This document shows, piece by piece, positions 27,538 to 35,950 of a DNA stretch of 64,000 nucleotides. Each line of letters opens with the position of its first letter. Positions within the stretch are counted from its first letter, which is position 1. Below the pieces are notes generated by a model. It was not told the DNA's origin, searched no databases, and saw nothing but the letters and a program-made list of their open reading frames with translations. The stretch comes from Argonema galeatum A003/A1 (GTDB taxonomy: Bacteria; Cyanobacteriota; Cyanobacteriia; Cyanobacteriales; Aerosakkonemataceae). A program made the translations under genes and the position numbers. Location: positions 40,106 through 104,105 of the forward strand of contig NZ_JAIQZM010000019.1 in the NCBI RefSeq assembly GCF_023333595.1, read 5' to 3'.

Positions 27538-27831
27538 TTAACTCAGGACTTCTTGTACCATAGTTGGAGTGTCGGCTGGCGATCGCCACTCTCGCTGCTG
27601 AATCCGGTTCACATAACCCCACAGACTGTAATTCAACGGCGAAGGAGGGCGTCCATTTGACGCGGATAGGTAAAATCGCTGGCGATCGCTACCAAAGCCC
27701 CACTCTGTATGCAGTTTTGAAACTTTTGACGCTATGATTAAATTCCTTGGGAGTAGTTGTTCCACAGGTACTCCAGGCCAATGGGTAAAACCGCGCCACC
27801 GGAATCCTTCGTGGGGGTGAGGTAAAGTCAT
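27538..27831 (-). CDS. Hypothetical protein, doubtful
   Basis: This 97-codon frame has normal cyanobacterial composition (FYLSASNGRPPSPLNYSLW, YVNRIQQREWRSPADTP) and does not lie antisense to a better gene, but I do not recognise a family and see no strong ribosome site. It could be the end of a decayed gene. It is divergent from the receiver-kinase gene at 27891. Confidence 0.3.
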   Translation of the reverse strand: MTLPHPHEGFRWRGFTHWPGVPVEQLLPRNLIIASKVSKLHTEWGFGSDRQRFYLSASNGRPPSPLNYSLWGYVNRIQQREWRSPADTPTMVQEVLS

Positions 27832-27890
27832 CTCGTAAAGGAAAAAATAATACTAAAGATAATTGACAAAAATAAACAGTTAACAGCATT

Positions 27891-29063
27891 ATGGTCAAAA
27901 CTTCGGAATCTATGAATCTTTCTTCTTTGTCGCCATTTAAAAAAGCCGATCGCATCTTAGTCGTAGATGATTCTCCCGATAACGTTTTTCTCATCCAAGC
28001 TATTTTAGAAGAAGAGGGATATAAAATTGTCACAGCAGCAGATGGCCGTACCGCTCTGGCTAAGATCGAGGAATCCCCCCCAGATTTAGTATTGTTGGAT
28101 GTGATGATGCCCGGAATGGATGGCTTTGAAGTCACCAAGCGCCTGCGCGACAATACCTCATTGCCGTTTATCCCCATTCTATTGATTACCGCCTACGACC
28201 ACCTCAGCGTGGCGAAAGGGTTAGACACTGGTGCAGATGATTTTATCCGCAAGCCGGTAGAAGTGGACGAATTGCTGGCGCGAGTACGCAGTCTCCTCCG
28301 ACTCAAGCACAGCATTGACGAACGCGACCAAATTGCCCGTCAGCGAGAAGATTTTGTCTCCCGACTTACTCACGATTTGCGAACTCCTTTGATAGCCGCA
28401 GATAGAATGCTGAGTTTAATGCAGCAGGGAGCCTTGGGAGAACTATCACCCACGATGAATGAAACCCTCGACATAATGGCTCGCAGCAACAAAAACCTGC
28501 TGGCGATGGCGAATACTTTGCTAGAAGTGTATCGTTACGAAGCCGGACGCAAAAACCTAAACTTCTCTCCTGTTGACTTGCAAGCTCTACTTCAGGAAAT
28601 TGTCAAAGAACTTACCCCTTTAGCCGCCCAAAAAAACCTGTCTTTGAAATTAAATGAGGATGAAAATGCAAAGGGTGACCCAGGGGCAAGAAATGTGGTA
28701 GAGTGCGATCGCCTGGAACTTCACCGGGTTTTCACCAATTTGGTTGGCAATGCGATCAAATTCACAGATACTGGTTCGGTAAACGTCAGTCTCAATAATA
28801 CAAAGAGCGCTGGTAATCCCGGCATACCACAAGTAATCGTTGAGGTAGAAGACACCGGCCCCGGTATATCTTCAGAAGAACAAACAATCTTATTTGAACG
28901 GTTTCGTCAAGGCAAACACAAACATTCCGGCAGCGGTTTGGGGCTGCACCTGTCTCGCAGAATTGTGGAAACCCATCACGGAACCATTGAAGTTAAGTCA
29001 GAGGTGGGTAAGGGAAGTCTATTCATTGTCCGCATACCAGTCAAGCACTCAGGGAATTCTTAA
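27891..29063 (+). CDS. Response regulator receiver-histidine kinase hybrid
   Basis: A receiver domain leads (residues 22-140: ILVVDDSPDNVFLIQ, phospho-acceptor Asp in DLVLLDVMMPGMDG, Lys in FIRKPVEVDELL), followed directly by a histidine kinase with H-box SRLTHDLRTPLIAADRML, N-box TNLVGNAIKFTD, G1 VEDTGPGI and G2 HSGSGLGLHLSRRIV. No membrane segment is present, so it is cytoplasmic and may be controlled by phosphorylation of its own receiver from another kinase. This order (receiver first) is common in cyanobacteria. No partner gene is adjacent. Confidence 0.92.
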   Translation: MVKTSESMNLSSLSPFKKADRILVVDDSPDNVFLIQAILEEEGYKIVTAADGRTALAKIEESPPDLVLLDVMMPGMDGFEVTKRLRDNTSLPFIPILLITAYDHLSVAKGLDTGADDFIRKPVEVDELLARVRSLLRLKHSIDERDQIARQREDFVSRLTHDLRTPLIAADRMLSLMQQGALGELSPTMNETLDIMARSNKNLLAMANTLLEVYRYEAGRKNLNFSPVDLQALLQEIVKELTPLAAQKNLSLKLNEDENAKGDPGARNVVECDRLELHRVFTNLVGNAIKFTDTGSVNVSLNNTKSAGNPGIPQVIVEVEDTGPGISSEEQTILFERFRQGKHKHSGSGLGLHLSRRIVETHHGTIEVKSEVGKGSLFIVRIPVKHSGNS

Positions 29064-29109
29064 CTTTAGCCGCTATCATGAGCTTCAGATTCCAGACAGC
29101 CGACAAGTT

Positions 29110-29240
29110 TCTAGAACACCAATTGGTGTATTCGCTCTCTTGCGATGAGAAACCGGGAATATGTGGTTGTCAAGGTCGATATTTCGTTGCTCTAACCCAC
29201 ATATTCCCGGTTTCTGGCCTTACTGAATTGGTGTTCTAGA
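29110..29240. repeat. MITE-like inverted repeat after the receiver-kinase gene
   Basis: TCTAGAACACCAATT (29110-29124) is exactly complementary to 29226-29240, and AGAAACCGGGAATATGTGG (29148-29166) to 29197-29215. The nested arms give a 131-base element. The inner arm contains the AGAAACCGG core seen in at least five other intergenic places of the window. Confidence 0.8.
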
Positions 29241-29312
29241 GCGGCTACGATTGAAGCATACCTGTAAAATATTGCATAACCCCTTCAATTTGTCTAGTTT
29301 CCGAGAAACATC

Positions 29313-30692
29313 ATGATAGCTCAACTAGAAGTTAGCAACCTTGTCCGCCAGCAGCGTAATTTTTTCAGCACCGGCCAGACAAAAGATGTATCTTTTCGCA
29401 TTGAAAAGCTCACGTTATTAAAGAAGACAATTTTAGAGAATAAAGAAGCTATTCTCAATGCACTTAAAAGTGACCTGAACAAACCTCGATTTGAAAGTTA
29501 TGTTACGGAATTGTTAGTTGTAAAAGAAATTGATTATGCGATTAAGCATATTAAATTTTGGACAAAACCTAAGCGAGTAGCAACTCCCCTAGAGCAATTT
29601 CCATCTTCAGCACTAATTTATCCAGAACCACGAGGAATTGTTCTGATTGTTAGTCCTTGGAATTATCCATTTAATCTGATGATTTCGCCTTTAATAGGTG
29701 CGCTCGCAGCCGGAAACTGTGCAATTTTAAAACCATCAGAAATTGCCCTCCATACCTCTCACCTTTTGGCCGATATTTTCAAAAAAAACTTCGATACTGC
29801 CTATATAGCCGTTGTAGAAGGAGGCATAGAAACCAGCCAACAGTTGTTAAAAGAAAAGTTCGATCGCATCTTTTTTACCGGCAGCACAGCAGTTGGTAAA
29901 ATCATCATGTCAGCGGCTGCAAAACATCTCACACCAGTCACCCTAGAACTCGGCGGCAAGACTCCTTGTATTGTCGATGCCGATGTCCACATCGAACGCG
30001 CTGCTAGAAGAATCGCTTGGGGCAAGTTTATTAATGCCGGTCAAACGTGCGTAGCACCTGATTATCTTTTAGTCGATAAAATCATCAAAAAAGACTTTTT
30101 AGATAGCATCAAAAAGTGCATTCAAGAATTTTATGGCGACAATCCCGCAAAAAGTCCTGACTATGCCAGAATTATCAATAAAAGACACTTCAATAGACTG
30201 GCAGCATTCCTAAACGATGGCAAAATTATCGCTGGCGGTCAAACCGATGTCGAAAATAATTACATTGCCCCAACAGTGATAGACAATGTATCTTTAAATG
30301 CACCAGTCATGCAAGAAGAAATCTTTGGCCCGATTCTTCCAGTTATCGAGTACAACGATTTAACAGAAGCGATTTCTATTGTTAATGAACGACCAAAACC
30401 TCTAGCCCTCTACTTCTTTTGCAAAAACAAAAACCATCAAGAGCGAGTTTTGCGGGAAACTTCATCTGGTGGCGTCTGTATCAACGATACTGTCATGCAC
30501 CTTGGCGTGCCAGACCTACCGTTTGGCGGAGTCGGTGACAGCGGTATGGGAAGCTATCACGGCAAAGCTAGCTTTGATATTTTCTCCCATCAAAAAAGCG
30601 TGCTGAAAAACTCTTTCCTTATGGATATAAAGTTGCGCTACGCTCCCTATGAAGGTAAACTAAATCTGATTAAGCGAATCTTTGGCATTTAG
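29313..30692 (+). CDS. Aldehyde dehydrogenase (fatty-aldehyde type)
   Basis: This 459-residue NAD(P)-dependent aldehyde dehydrogenase has the catalytic Cys in NAGQTCVAPDYLLV, the general-base Glu in VTLELGGKTPCIV, the cofactor glycine loop FFTGSTAVGKIIM and PWNYPFNLMISPLIGALAAGN. The short length and the C-terminal membrane-proximal region (SHQKSVLKNSFLMDIKLRYAPY) place it with class 3/fatty aldehyde dehydrogenases, which in cyanobacteria oxidise long-chain aldehydes. It appears to stand alone, with its own terminator-like hairpin downstream. Confidence 0.93.
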   Translation: MIAQLEVSNLVRQQRNFFSTGQTKDVSFRIEKLTLLKKTILENKEAILNALKSDLNKPRFESYVTELLVVKEIDYAIKHIKFWTKPKRVATPLEQFPSSALIYPEPRGIVLIVSPWNYPFNLMISPLIGALAAGNCAILKPSEIALHTSHLLADIFKKNFDTAYIAVVEGGIETSQQLLKEKFDRIFFTGSTAVGKIIMSAAAKHLTPVTLELGGKTPCIVDADVHIERAARRIAWGKFINAGQTCVAPDYLLVDKIIKKDFLDSIKKCIQEFYGDNPAKSPDYARIINKRHFNRLAAFLNDGKIIAGGQTDVENNYIAPTVIDNVSLNAPVMQEEIFGPILPVIEYNDLTEAISIVNERPKPLALYFFCKNKNHQERVLRETSSGGVCINDTVMHLGVPDLPFGGVGDSGMGSYHGKASFDIFSHQKSVLKNSFLMDIKLRYAPYEGKLNLIKRIFGI

Positions 30693-30781
30693 ATCCGCTC
30701 CCCAAGCCCAAATTACCATTTGCGATCGCAAAATTAGAAATAGACGTCTCCAGAAATTAAAGGTGCGTTAGCTGAAACCCT

Positions 30782-30811
30782 TGTAGAGACGTTGCATGCA
30801 ACGTCTCTACA
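30782..30811. repeat. Perfect 30-base palindrome
   Basis: TGTAGAGACGTTGCA at 30782-30796 is followed immediately by its exact complement at 30797-30811. This TGTAGAGACG...CGTCTCTACA sequence is a widespread cyanobacterial dispersed palindrome of unknown role. Confidence 0.85.
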
Positions 30812-30864
30812 TTCTTTGAAAGGAGAGGTCTAATAGACAAGCTTTTATACGTGTTAGCTTATCC

Positions 30865-30912
30865 CATTTGTCAAGATTGAGCATGATTGCTTATTGACAA
30901 ATGCTTTTTTAG
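30865..30912 (+). terminator. Possible terminator downstream of aldehyde dehydrogenase
   Basis: CATTTGTCAA (30865-30874) pairs with TTGACAAATG (30894-30903), followed by CTTTTTTAG. The 19-base loop and the 170-base distance from the gene make it a moderate candidate. Confidence 0.4.
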
Positions 30913-31193
30913 CTTAACCTGTCACGAATAGACCTAAACTGCCTTTCCGATCGGGGTTTCAGCCTATTTCAGCTTTTCTTGACATACCTCCTTGACAATT
31001 GGCACTTTTTCTTAACTTAATACCAATAGTCAACTTATGACGCTTGGTATCAAGTTAAGCAACTTAGCGGTCATGGAGATAAAAACTTTACAATGCCCAA
31101 AACCTTAGCCAATCGAGAGTTTGGTTAATTAATCCTGGCAAATCTTAAGTTGAGATGTTAAATAGCAAAACTTAAGTAGTGCAATCGGGTTAA

Positions 31194-32093
31194 GTGGTGC
31201 AAACTGATACTGTGTCTTTAGCAAATTATCGCCATGCTATTGATAACTTACGCTTAAACGCTAGTCTAGCGTACAAGCGGAAATTATTCTATTTCCCAGG
31301 GTGTAGATCTCATGACTATATGAAAGGTACTACCAATAGAATTCAGGGAATCAGGTTATATTCTCAATCAGTTGCTCCGTCAAGCCTGTCGGATGGCACT
31401 GAAGATATAAAGCCAGTTTTTTGGCAGGAATGGCAGGCGCATCGAGATCATCTTTACCGTTGCTGTCTCAAGTGGATGAACTCGAACCCAATCGATGCTG
31501 AAGATGTATTGAGTCAGGTAATGCTTAAAGCCTGGAATGAATGGCAAAACTATGGAGATGAAATTAAATATCCAAAAGCTTGGTTAACTCGAATTATCCA
31601 TAACTTCTGCATGGATGTGCATCGAAAACGCCAACGAGAAGCATCATCAATTGAAAACATTGAGGATATTAAATTTGAAGATTATCCAGAATTCTCTTCT
31701 AGGGTAGAACTTCCTGAATATAATCTTCTAGCTCTAGAGATGCGGACATATATCCGCCATAAAATTGCATCCTTGCCTACCAGACTCCGCGATCCTTTTA
31801 TCTTATACTACTGCCAAGACAAATCCTATCAAAATATTGCCAAGCAACTCGCCTGCTCTGAAGATAACGTTCGCAAATGCGTTAGAAAAGCACGAATAAT
31901 TCTGCAAAAGCATTTAACCAAATATCTCGCTGGTGAAGATGATACTTCTCTAGATTCCCTCTCGCCATCCTTAAAGTTGGTAGTTCCTTTGGGAGAAAAA
32001 TCCCAACCTGAAATCAGAACAAAAAGCAAGCACGAAGAAGTCAATTATAAAACAACCATAATATGTCTGGAAACCTTACAACATCATTGGTAA
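31194..32093 (+). CDS. ECF-type RNA polymerase sigma factor
   Basis: Residues 70-165 match sigma region 2 (WMNSNPIDAEDVLSQVMLKAW, YPKAWLTRIIHNFCMDVHRK) and residues 195-250 match region 4 with its HTH (LPTRLRDPFILYYCQDKSYQ, IAKQLACSEDNVRKCVRKAR). About 65 residues precede region 2; starts at GTG 31194 or 31197 or ATG 31320 are possible. The C-terminal ~45 residues are polar. No anti-sigma gene is adjacent; instead a TPR protein gene overlaps its 3' end, which suggests that the two form a regulatory pair. Confidence 0.88.
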   Translation: MVQTDTVSLANYRHAIDNLRLNASLAYKRKLFYFPGCRSHDYMKGTTNRIQGIRLYSQSVAPSSLSDGTEDIKPVFWQEWQAHRDHLYRCCLKWMNSNPIDAEDVLSQVMLKAWNEWQNYGDEIKYPKAWLTRIIHNFCMDVHRKRQREASSIENIEDIKFEDYPEFSSRVELPEYNLLALEMRTYIRHKIASLPTRLRDPFILYYCQDKSYQNIAKQLACSEDNVRKCVRKARIILQKHLTKYLAGEDDTSLDSLSPSLKLVVPLGEKSQPEIRTKSKHEEVNYKTTIICLETLQHHW

Positions 32094-33802
32094 AGTTCTG
32101 TCAATCTTCTGGGCTGACGATGAATGTTAGCATTATCTTAGAGGAAAAGCCAACTAGACAAGAGCAGAAATTCATCACTTTAAGTAAGTATGTCCAGAAA
32201 TATCCCCAAGGATGGAAAAAAAGATTAGAACTGGCTGATTTGCTTTACGAGATGGGAAACTGGCAACAAGCGGTTGCAGAATATCATCAAGTGCTTGAGC
32301 GACAACCTCAATTACTTAATGTGTGGCTGCATCTGGGGAAAATCTTGCAGTTGATGGGAGTGGAAAAAGAGGCTCTAGAAGTATATGAAAAAGCCTTATT
32401 TTGTTCCGACAACGAAGGGACTCAGCATCATATCAATGGATTGATTGCAGTTTGTCGGGGTGAGAGTCAGCAGGCAATTATTGCCTTTAATTTAGCAACT
32501 GGGTTAGAGCCTGACAAAGTAGTTCACTGGCTGGCTTTGGCACAGGTGCATCAGCAGATAGAAAATCATTTTGGTGTGCTAAGTGCCTTGGAGCGGGTTT
32601 TATCAATCAACCCAGATGATGTTGTGGCTTTGATTTACAGCCATGACGCGCTGATGGCGGTGGGGGATATTCAAACAGCTAGAGAGCAGTTGAGCAGGGT
32701 TATAGCCTTAGCTGGGGATGATTTTCGGGTACTGCAAGGACAAATTGCTCAACGTTCTCAGATGAGATTGGTTTCTGGTAAAGAGGGGAAACTGACTAAA
32801 AAAATGATTACCTCTTTACTGCAACAAACTCCTCATGGGGCTGAGGCTTACAAGTTCCTGGCATATTATCACATTTTTCGGGGGGATTGGGCGCAAGGTG
32901 TGGAGGTGCTGGCAGAGTTTACTGCCGAACATCCACATTATCCTAACGGTTGGTATTACTATGGGCGGTGCTTGTTCAATACGGGGGAATATCAAAGGGC
33001 GGCGGAGATGATGGGGAAAGTTTATCAACTTTATGCCGATGATTGTGAAATTTATCGAGGGTTGTGTGAAACTTTACCTTTTGCGATCGCAGATCCCCCT
33101 AAATCCCCCTTAACAAGGGGGACTTTGAATGAAATTCCAGTTCCTCCCTTAACAAGGGGGACTTTGAATGAAATTCCGATTCCCCCCTTGTTAAGGGGGG
33201 CTAGGGGGGATCAAACTGTAGTCAGAATAAATCCCTTAGCTCCTCTTCTCAGAGATGTTGTGGAGGAGATGCTGCGGCGCTTTCCTGAACGTTGGAGTGT
33301 TTGGGCGACTGCGGGGCGGGTGTTAGTGGAACACTTTCAAGAGTTTGAACGAGGGTGTCAGGTTTCTGAGCAGGGGACAAAACTCCAGCCCCAGTTAGCT
33401 GATGCTTGGTTTCATCATGGGCGGGTGTTGGCTTTGGCTGGAAAACATCGGGAAGCGGTGGAGGCGTTGGAGAAAGGATGGGAGTTGTTACCAGCAGGGG
33501 GTTATTTGCTATCAGTACCAGCTGCGGTGTGGCTGGGGGAGAGTTACCGGGCGCTGAGGGATGTTGGGGCTAGTAAGTGGTGGAAAGTGGCTGTTGAGGG
33601 ATGTCAGGAATTGAGAGAGTTTAATCCGGCTATGGCTGATTACTGGTTAGGGAGAGCTTTGGCGGGGTTGGGGGATAGGTTGGGAGCGATGAAGGCTTAT
33701 GAGAGTGCTTTGAGTCAGCAGTTGTTGTATCCGGCTCATGGGGAGGTTGAGAAGAGTTTGCGGCGGCTGAAAGGTAAGGGGAGGAAGGGTTTTGGGGGTT
33801 GA
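32063..33802 (+). CDS. Tetratricopeptide repeat protein, overlapping the ECF sigma gene
   Basis: The protein has TPR units throughout: WQQAVAEYHQVLERQPQLLN, ALEVYEKALF, YNGWYYYGRCLF-like repeats, HREAVEALEKGWELLPAG and RLGAMKAYESALSQQ. The chosen ATG at 32063 overlaps the ECF gene by 31 bases; ATG 32120 (MNVSIILEEKPTRQ) is an equally good start. Residues about 342-385 (ADPPKSPLTRGTLNE repeated) are encoded by an inserted C-rich palindromic repeat. The last 75 bases of the gene and its 3' flank are duplicated at 37843-37986. A partner role with the sigma factor is inferred from the overlap only. Confidence 0.85.
   Translation: MSGNLTTSLVKFCQSSGLTMNVSIILEEKPTRQEQKFITLSKYVQKYPQGWKKRLELADLLYEMGNWQQAVAEYHQVLERQPQLLNVWLHLGKILQLMGVEKEALEVYEKALFCSDNEGTQHHINGLIAVCRGESQQAIIAFNLATGLEPDKVVHWLALAQVHQQIENHFGVLSALERVLSINPDDVVALIYSHDALMAVGDIQTAREQLSRVIALAGDDFRVLQGQIAQRSQMRLVSGKEGKLTKKMITSLLQQTPHGAEAYKFLAYYHIFRGDWAQGVEVLAEFTAEHPHYPNGWYYYGRCLFNTGEYQRAAEMMGKVYQLYADDCEIYRGLCETLPFAIADPPKSPLTRGTLNEIPVPPLTRGTLNEIPIPPLLRGARGDQTVVRINPLAPLLRDVVEEMLRRFPERWSVWATAGRVLVEHFQEFERGCQVSEQGTKLQPQLADAWFHHGRVLALAGKHREAVEALEKGWELLPAGGYLLSVPAAVWLGESYRALRDVGASKWWKVAVEGCQELREFNPAMADYWLGRALAGLGDRLGAMKAYESALSQQLLYPAHGEVEKSLRRLKGKGRKGFGG
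33088..33213. repeat. C-rich palindromic repeat inside the TPR gene
   Basis: Two direct copies of a 39-base unit starting near CCCTTAACAAGGGGGACTTTG precede an inverted copy (CCCCCCTTGTTAAGGGGGG). The same GATCCCCCTAAATCCCCCTT family occurs in the intergenic element at 21119-21292. The insert keeps the reading frame and adds about 42 residues. Confidence 0.85.
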
Positions 33803-33903
33803 GGGTAGATTTTGGGGAGAAAAATTGCTTGTAACTCGAAAAATCCCAGAATTGGGGTGGGGAAACGTCGTAAGATACGAACAACTTGAGGGTGTTAATC
33901 CCA

Positions 33904-34374
33904 ATGAAATCCCTAACTAAAGTTTTTTTTGCTTTGTTACTGGCCGTAACCATTGCCTTTGGTGGTTTTCAGGGTCATGCTAATGCTCGGAGTCTGACTG
34001 ATGTGGGTGGTGTGGCAACCGAAACTCAGAGTAATCCTCTGCTAGGAACTTGGTTGAACGAGTTAGGATCAAAATTGAGTATCGAAAGTGTATCGGAAGA
34101 CGGAAATGTTAAAGGTTTTTATGAAACCGCCGTTTCCTCAGCTGGCTGTGCTAAAGGAAAGTTTCCATTAGTAGGACGCACGAACCTTCCGTCGATTGGA
34201 TTCGTAGTTTCGTGGACAAACAGTGAGTCGAGATGTAGTTCTGTTACTGCTTGGTCAGGTCAACTGCAAGGAGATCAGCTAGTTACGACTTGGCTACTTA
34301 CAAGTCAAACAGTCCCTTCAAATAATTGGCGATCTACTTATGTTAATAAAGACACTTTCACAAGAAGCTCGTAA
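33904..34374 (+). CDS. Secreted avidin family biotin-binding protein
   Basis: From ATG 33904 the 156-residue protein has a signal peptide (MKSLTKVFFALLLAVTIAFG, cleavage likely after HANA at 28) and one avidin domain. Against streptavidin, nearly all biotin contacts are kept: N52, S56, Y73, T75 (Ser in streptavidin), W104, S113, T115, W117, W130, W142 and D150. Asn49 of streptavidin is Ser here. Cys82 and Cys111 sit where rhizavidin has its disulfide, suggesting a dimeric, disulfide-stabilised form. It is exported to the periplasm or outside. It follows the TPR gene by 101 bases, and its upstream region is duplicated at 38 kb. Confidence 0.92.
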   Translation: MKSLTKVFFALLLAVTIAFGGFQGHANARSLTDVGGVATETQSNPLLGTWLNELGSKLSIESVSEDGNVKGFYETAVSSAGCAKGKFPLVGRTNLPSIGFVVSWTNSESRCSSVTAWSGQLQGDQLVTTWLLTSQTVPSNNWRSTYVNKDTFTRSS

Positions 34375-34648
34375 AGTATTTGTAGTTGATTTCTTGCACC
34401 AAGTCCTGAGTTGGGACGTAGCGGGATGGAAAACCGTATTTATCTGTTCGGCACATTATATAGAATATTAGTAATATTCTATATGCTTCGATTATATGCT
34501 TCGATCGCCTTTTTGTGGGGAGATGGGCGTAGGCGAAGCCCGTCGTAGACATCGCTTGATTTGCCTAACTTTGTCAAAGAGCGATCGCCTACCCGCATTT
34601 GGGAGGTGATCGCTATTTTATCAAAAAAATCAATAAGACTTAGTATAG

Positions 34649-34766
34649 CTTGGGCATCTAGCCAATCTAAAACCTTTTGATTTGGGTATTTGGCAACAAG
34701 TTCAGAAATCAGGCAGGTATCAAGGAGGTAAGTCATAGGGTAATTCCTGACATCGTGCTTTAATTG
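34649..34766 (-). pseudogene. vapC toxin fragment, truncated duplicate
   Basis: Bases 34649-34743 are identical to 36286-36380, the 5' end of the vapC gene at 35951-36373, so the first 29 codons (MTYLLDTCLISELVAKYPNQ onward) are present. The frame then runs into unrelated sequence up to 34479. Upstream, 34744-34766 is identical to 36665-36687, so relative to the full locus the antitoxin gene is deleted. No active toxin can be made: the conserved acidic residues of the PIN domain after the first are missing. Confidence 0.85.
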
Positions 34767-35196
34767 CCGACGACGGGCTTCGCCGACGCTTTTTTGTGAG
34801 AAGAAAGGCGATCGCTGATTTTGTAGGGTGCGTTAATGAAATGTAACGCACCTTCTCAATTATTGGTGGAATGTCTACGATGCCCTCTCGCTGGAGAGCG
34901 ATCGCTGTTTTGTGAGGAGATGAGCGATGGTGAAGCGCCCACTGTATGCGTAGGCGCAGCCCGTCGTAGACATCGCTTTGGGGAAATAGGGAAAGGCGAT
35001 CGCTTGATTTGCCTAACTTTTTCAAAGAGCGATGTTGGGAAAATATGCTATAATGTCCAGTACTTACGCACAGGCAACGTAATTCTGTCATTCTGAGCGA
35101 TAGCGTTGGCACAGCCTCCACCTTAGCGCAGAGAAATCTCAAACCCTTGCTACACCGTTACAATGTGTAAGTCCTGATATGGTGATGTAAAACCAA
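34767..35196. other. Repeat-rich region between vapC fragment and DUF4160 gene
   Basis: No intact gene is seen. The region contains copies of the 29-base repeat, several GCGATCGC sites, and an inverted-repeat element at 35059-35176 whose ends (GTACTTACGCAC, GTGTAAGTCC) resemble the element at 11363-11464. The minus-strand frame 34720-35142 runs through these repeats and is not called. Confidence 0.55.
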
Positions 35197-35454
35197 ATGC
35201 CAACAGTTTTATATATAAAGGGATAGCGATTTTTCTTTTATTCAGATGAAGGAAATGAGCCGATTCATATTCATGTCCAGAAAGGAGACAGTGAATGCAA
35301 ATATTGGCTAGACATCGATCTGTACGAAATTCGTGAAGATTATTCCTATGGAATGTCATCGCGAGATCCGCGAGAAGTGAAGAAGATAATATTACAAAAC
35401 TTTGATCAAATAGTAGATGAATGGCAAACATTTAGGAATCAACAAAATGGATAA
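35197..35454 (+). pseudogene. DUF4160 protein gene with in-frame stop at codon 10
   Basis: The ATG at 35197 begins MPTVLYIKG, then TAG at 35224-35226, and then RFFFYSDEGNEPIHIHVQKG continues in the same frame to the stop at 35452-35454. This is the DUF4160 pattern (GYRFFFYSNEG-EPIHIHV), with the usual aromatic or polar codon changed to amber. Everything else is intact over 85 codons. The stop overlaps the start of the DUF2442 gene (ATGGATAA), the usual arrangement of this pair, which is thought to be toxin-antitoxin-like. Unless the TAG is suppressed, no product is made. Confidence 0.85.
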
Positions 35455-35692
35455 GCAATACAATATATCAAACATTGACTTTAATAGAGAATTGATAATT
35501 CTATCGGTAGATGGAAAAACCTATCAAATTCCAATTGTCCAAGCATCTAAGCGACTTGCCGAAGCAACAGATATAGAGCGGAAAATGTATCGAATTTCTC
35601 CATCTGGTTATGGTATTCATTGGTACGCAATTGATGAAGATTTGACAACTCAAGGACTAATCAAACTAGCAGAAATCGCCAAGACAGCTTAA
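35447..35692 (+). CDS. DUF2442 domain protein
   Basis: From ATG 35447 the 81-residue protein (MDKQYNISNIDFNRELIILS) has the DUF2442 features VDGKTYQIPI, RLAEATDIERKMYRISPSGYGIHW and AIDEDLTTQGLI. It overlaps the end of the DUF4160 gene by 8 bases, so translation would normally be coupled to it. DUF4160-DUF2442 pairs are common in cyanobacteria and are suspected toxin-antitoxin modules, with DUF2442 the likely partner or antitoxin. It is intact although its neighbour is broken. Confidence 0.82.
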   Translation: MDKQYNISNIDFNRELIILSVDGKTYQIPIVQASKRLAEATDIERKMYRISPSGYGIHWYAIDEDLTTQGLIKLAEIAKTA

Positions 35693-35950
35693 AGTGACTG
35701 GAAAGGAGCGATGTCTACGATGGGCTTCGCCTAAACCTTTTATTTACAGGAGTGCGTTCGCGCAGCGTGCCGTAGGCAATCGCTTTTTTGTTGGAAAAAG
35801 GGCGATCGCTTGTCGGAATTTGGGCCGATCGCTTTTTGTTTGATTCATTAGGACTTGAATTGGCAAAACTTTGAAACACGATGTTTACTTTCTTGGTATT
35901 TTAATAGTTGTAAAGCATTGTTTAGTCGAAATAACCGTATAGTAATGAGG
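35693..35950. other. Spacer with repeat copies
   Basis: No gene is seen. An inverse copy of the 29-base repeat lies at 35708-35733, and GGGCGATCGCTTG and GGGCCGATCGC runs lie at 35801-35840; similar strings recur at 36872-36900 and 37744-37775. Confidence 0.5.

Larger units (their letters stand above)
30693..31193. other. Intergenic region before the ECF sigma factor gene
   Basis: About 500 bases without a gene. It contains the 30-base palindrome at 30782-30811, the terminator-like hairpin at 30865-30912 and an ATACCAA/TTGGTAT pair near 31019-31051. The ECF promoter must lie in the last 200 bases but no autoregulatory -35 is recognised. Confidence 0.55.

Noticed and set aside
34720..35142. 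140-codon minus-strand frame
   Set aside because: Built from repeat copies (DVYDGLRLR, HRSSPHKTAIAL recur in other repeat frames).
35150..35431. 93-codon minus-strand frame
   Set aside because: Antisense to the DUF4160 sequence, which is the recognised coding strand despite its stop codon.
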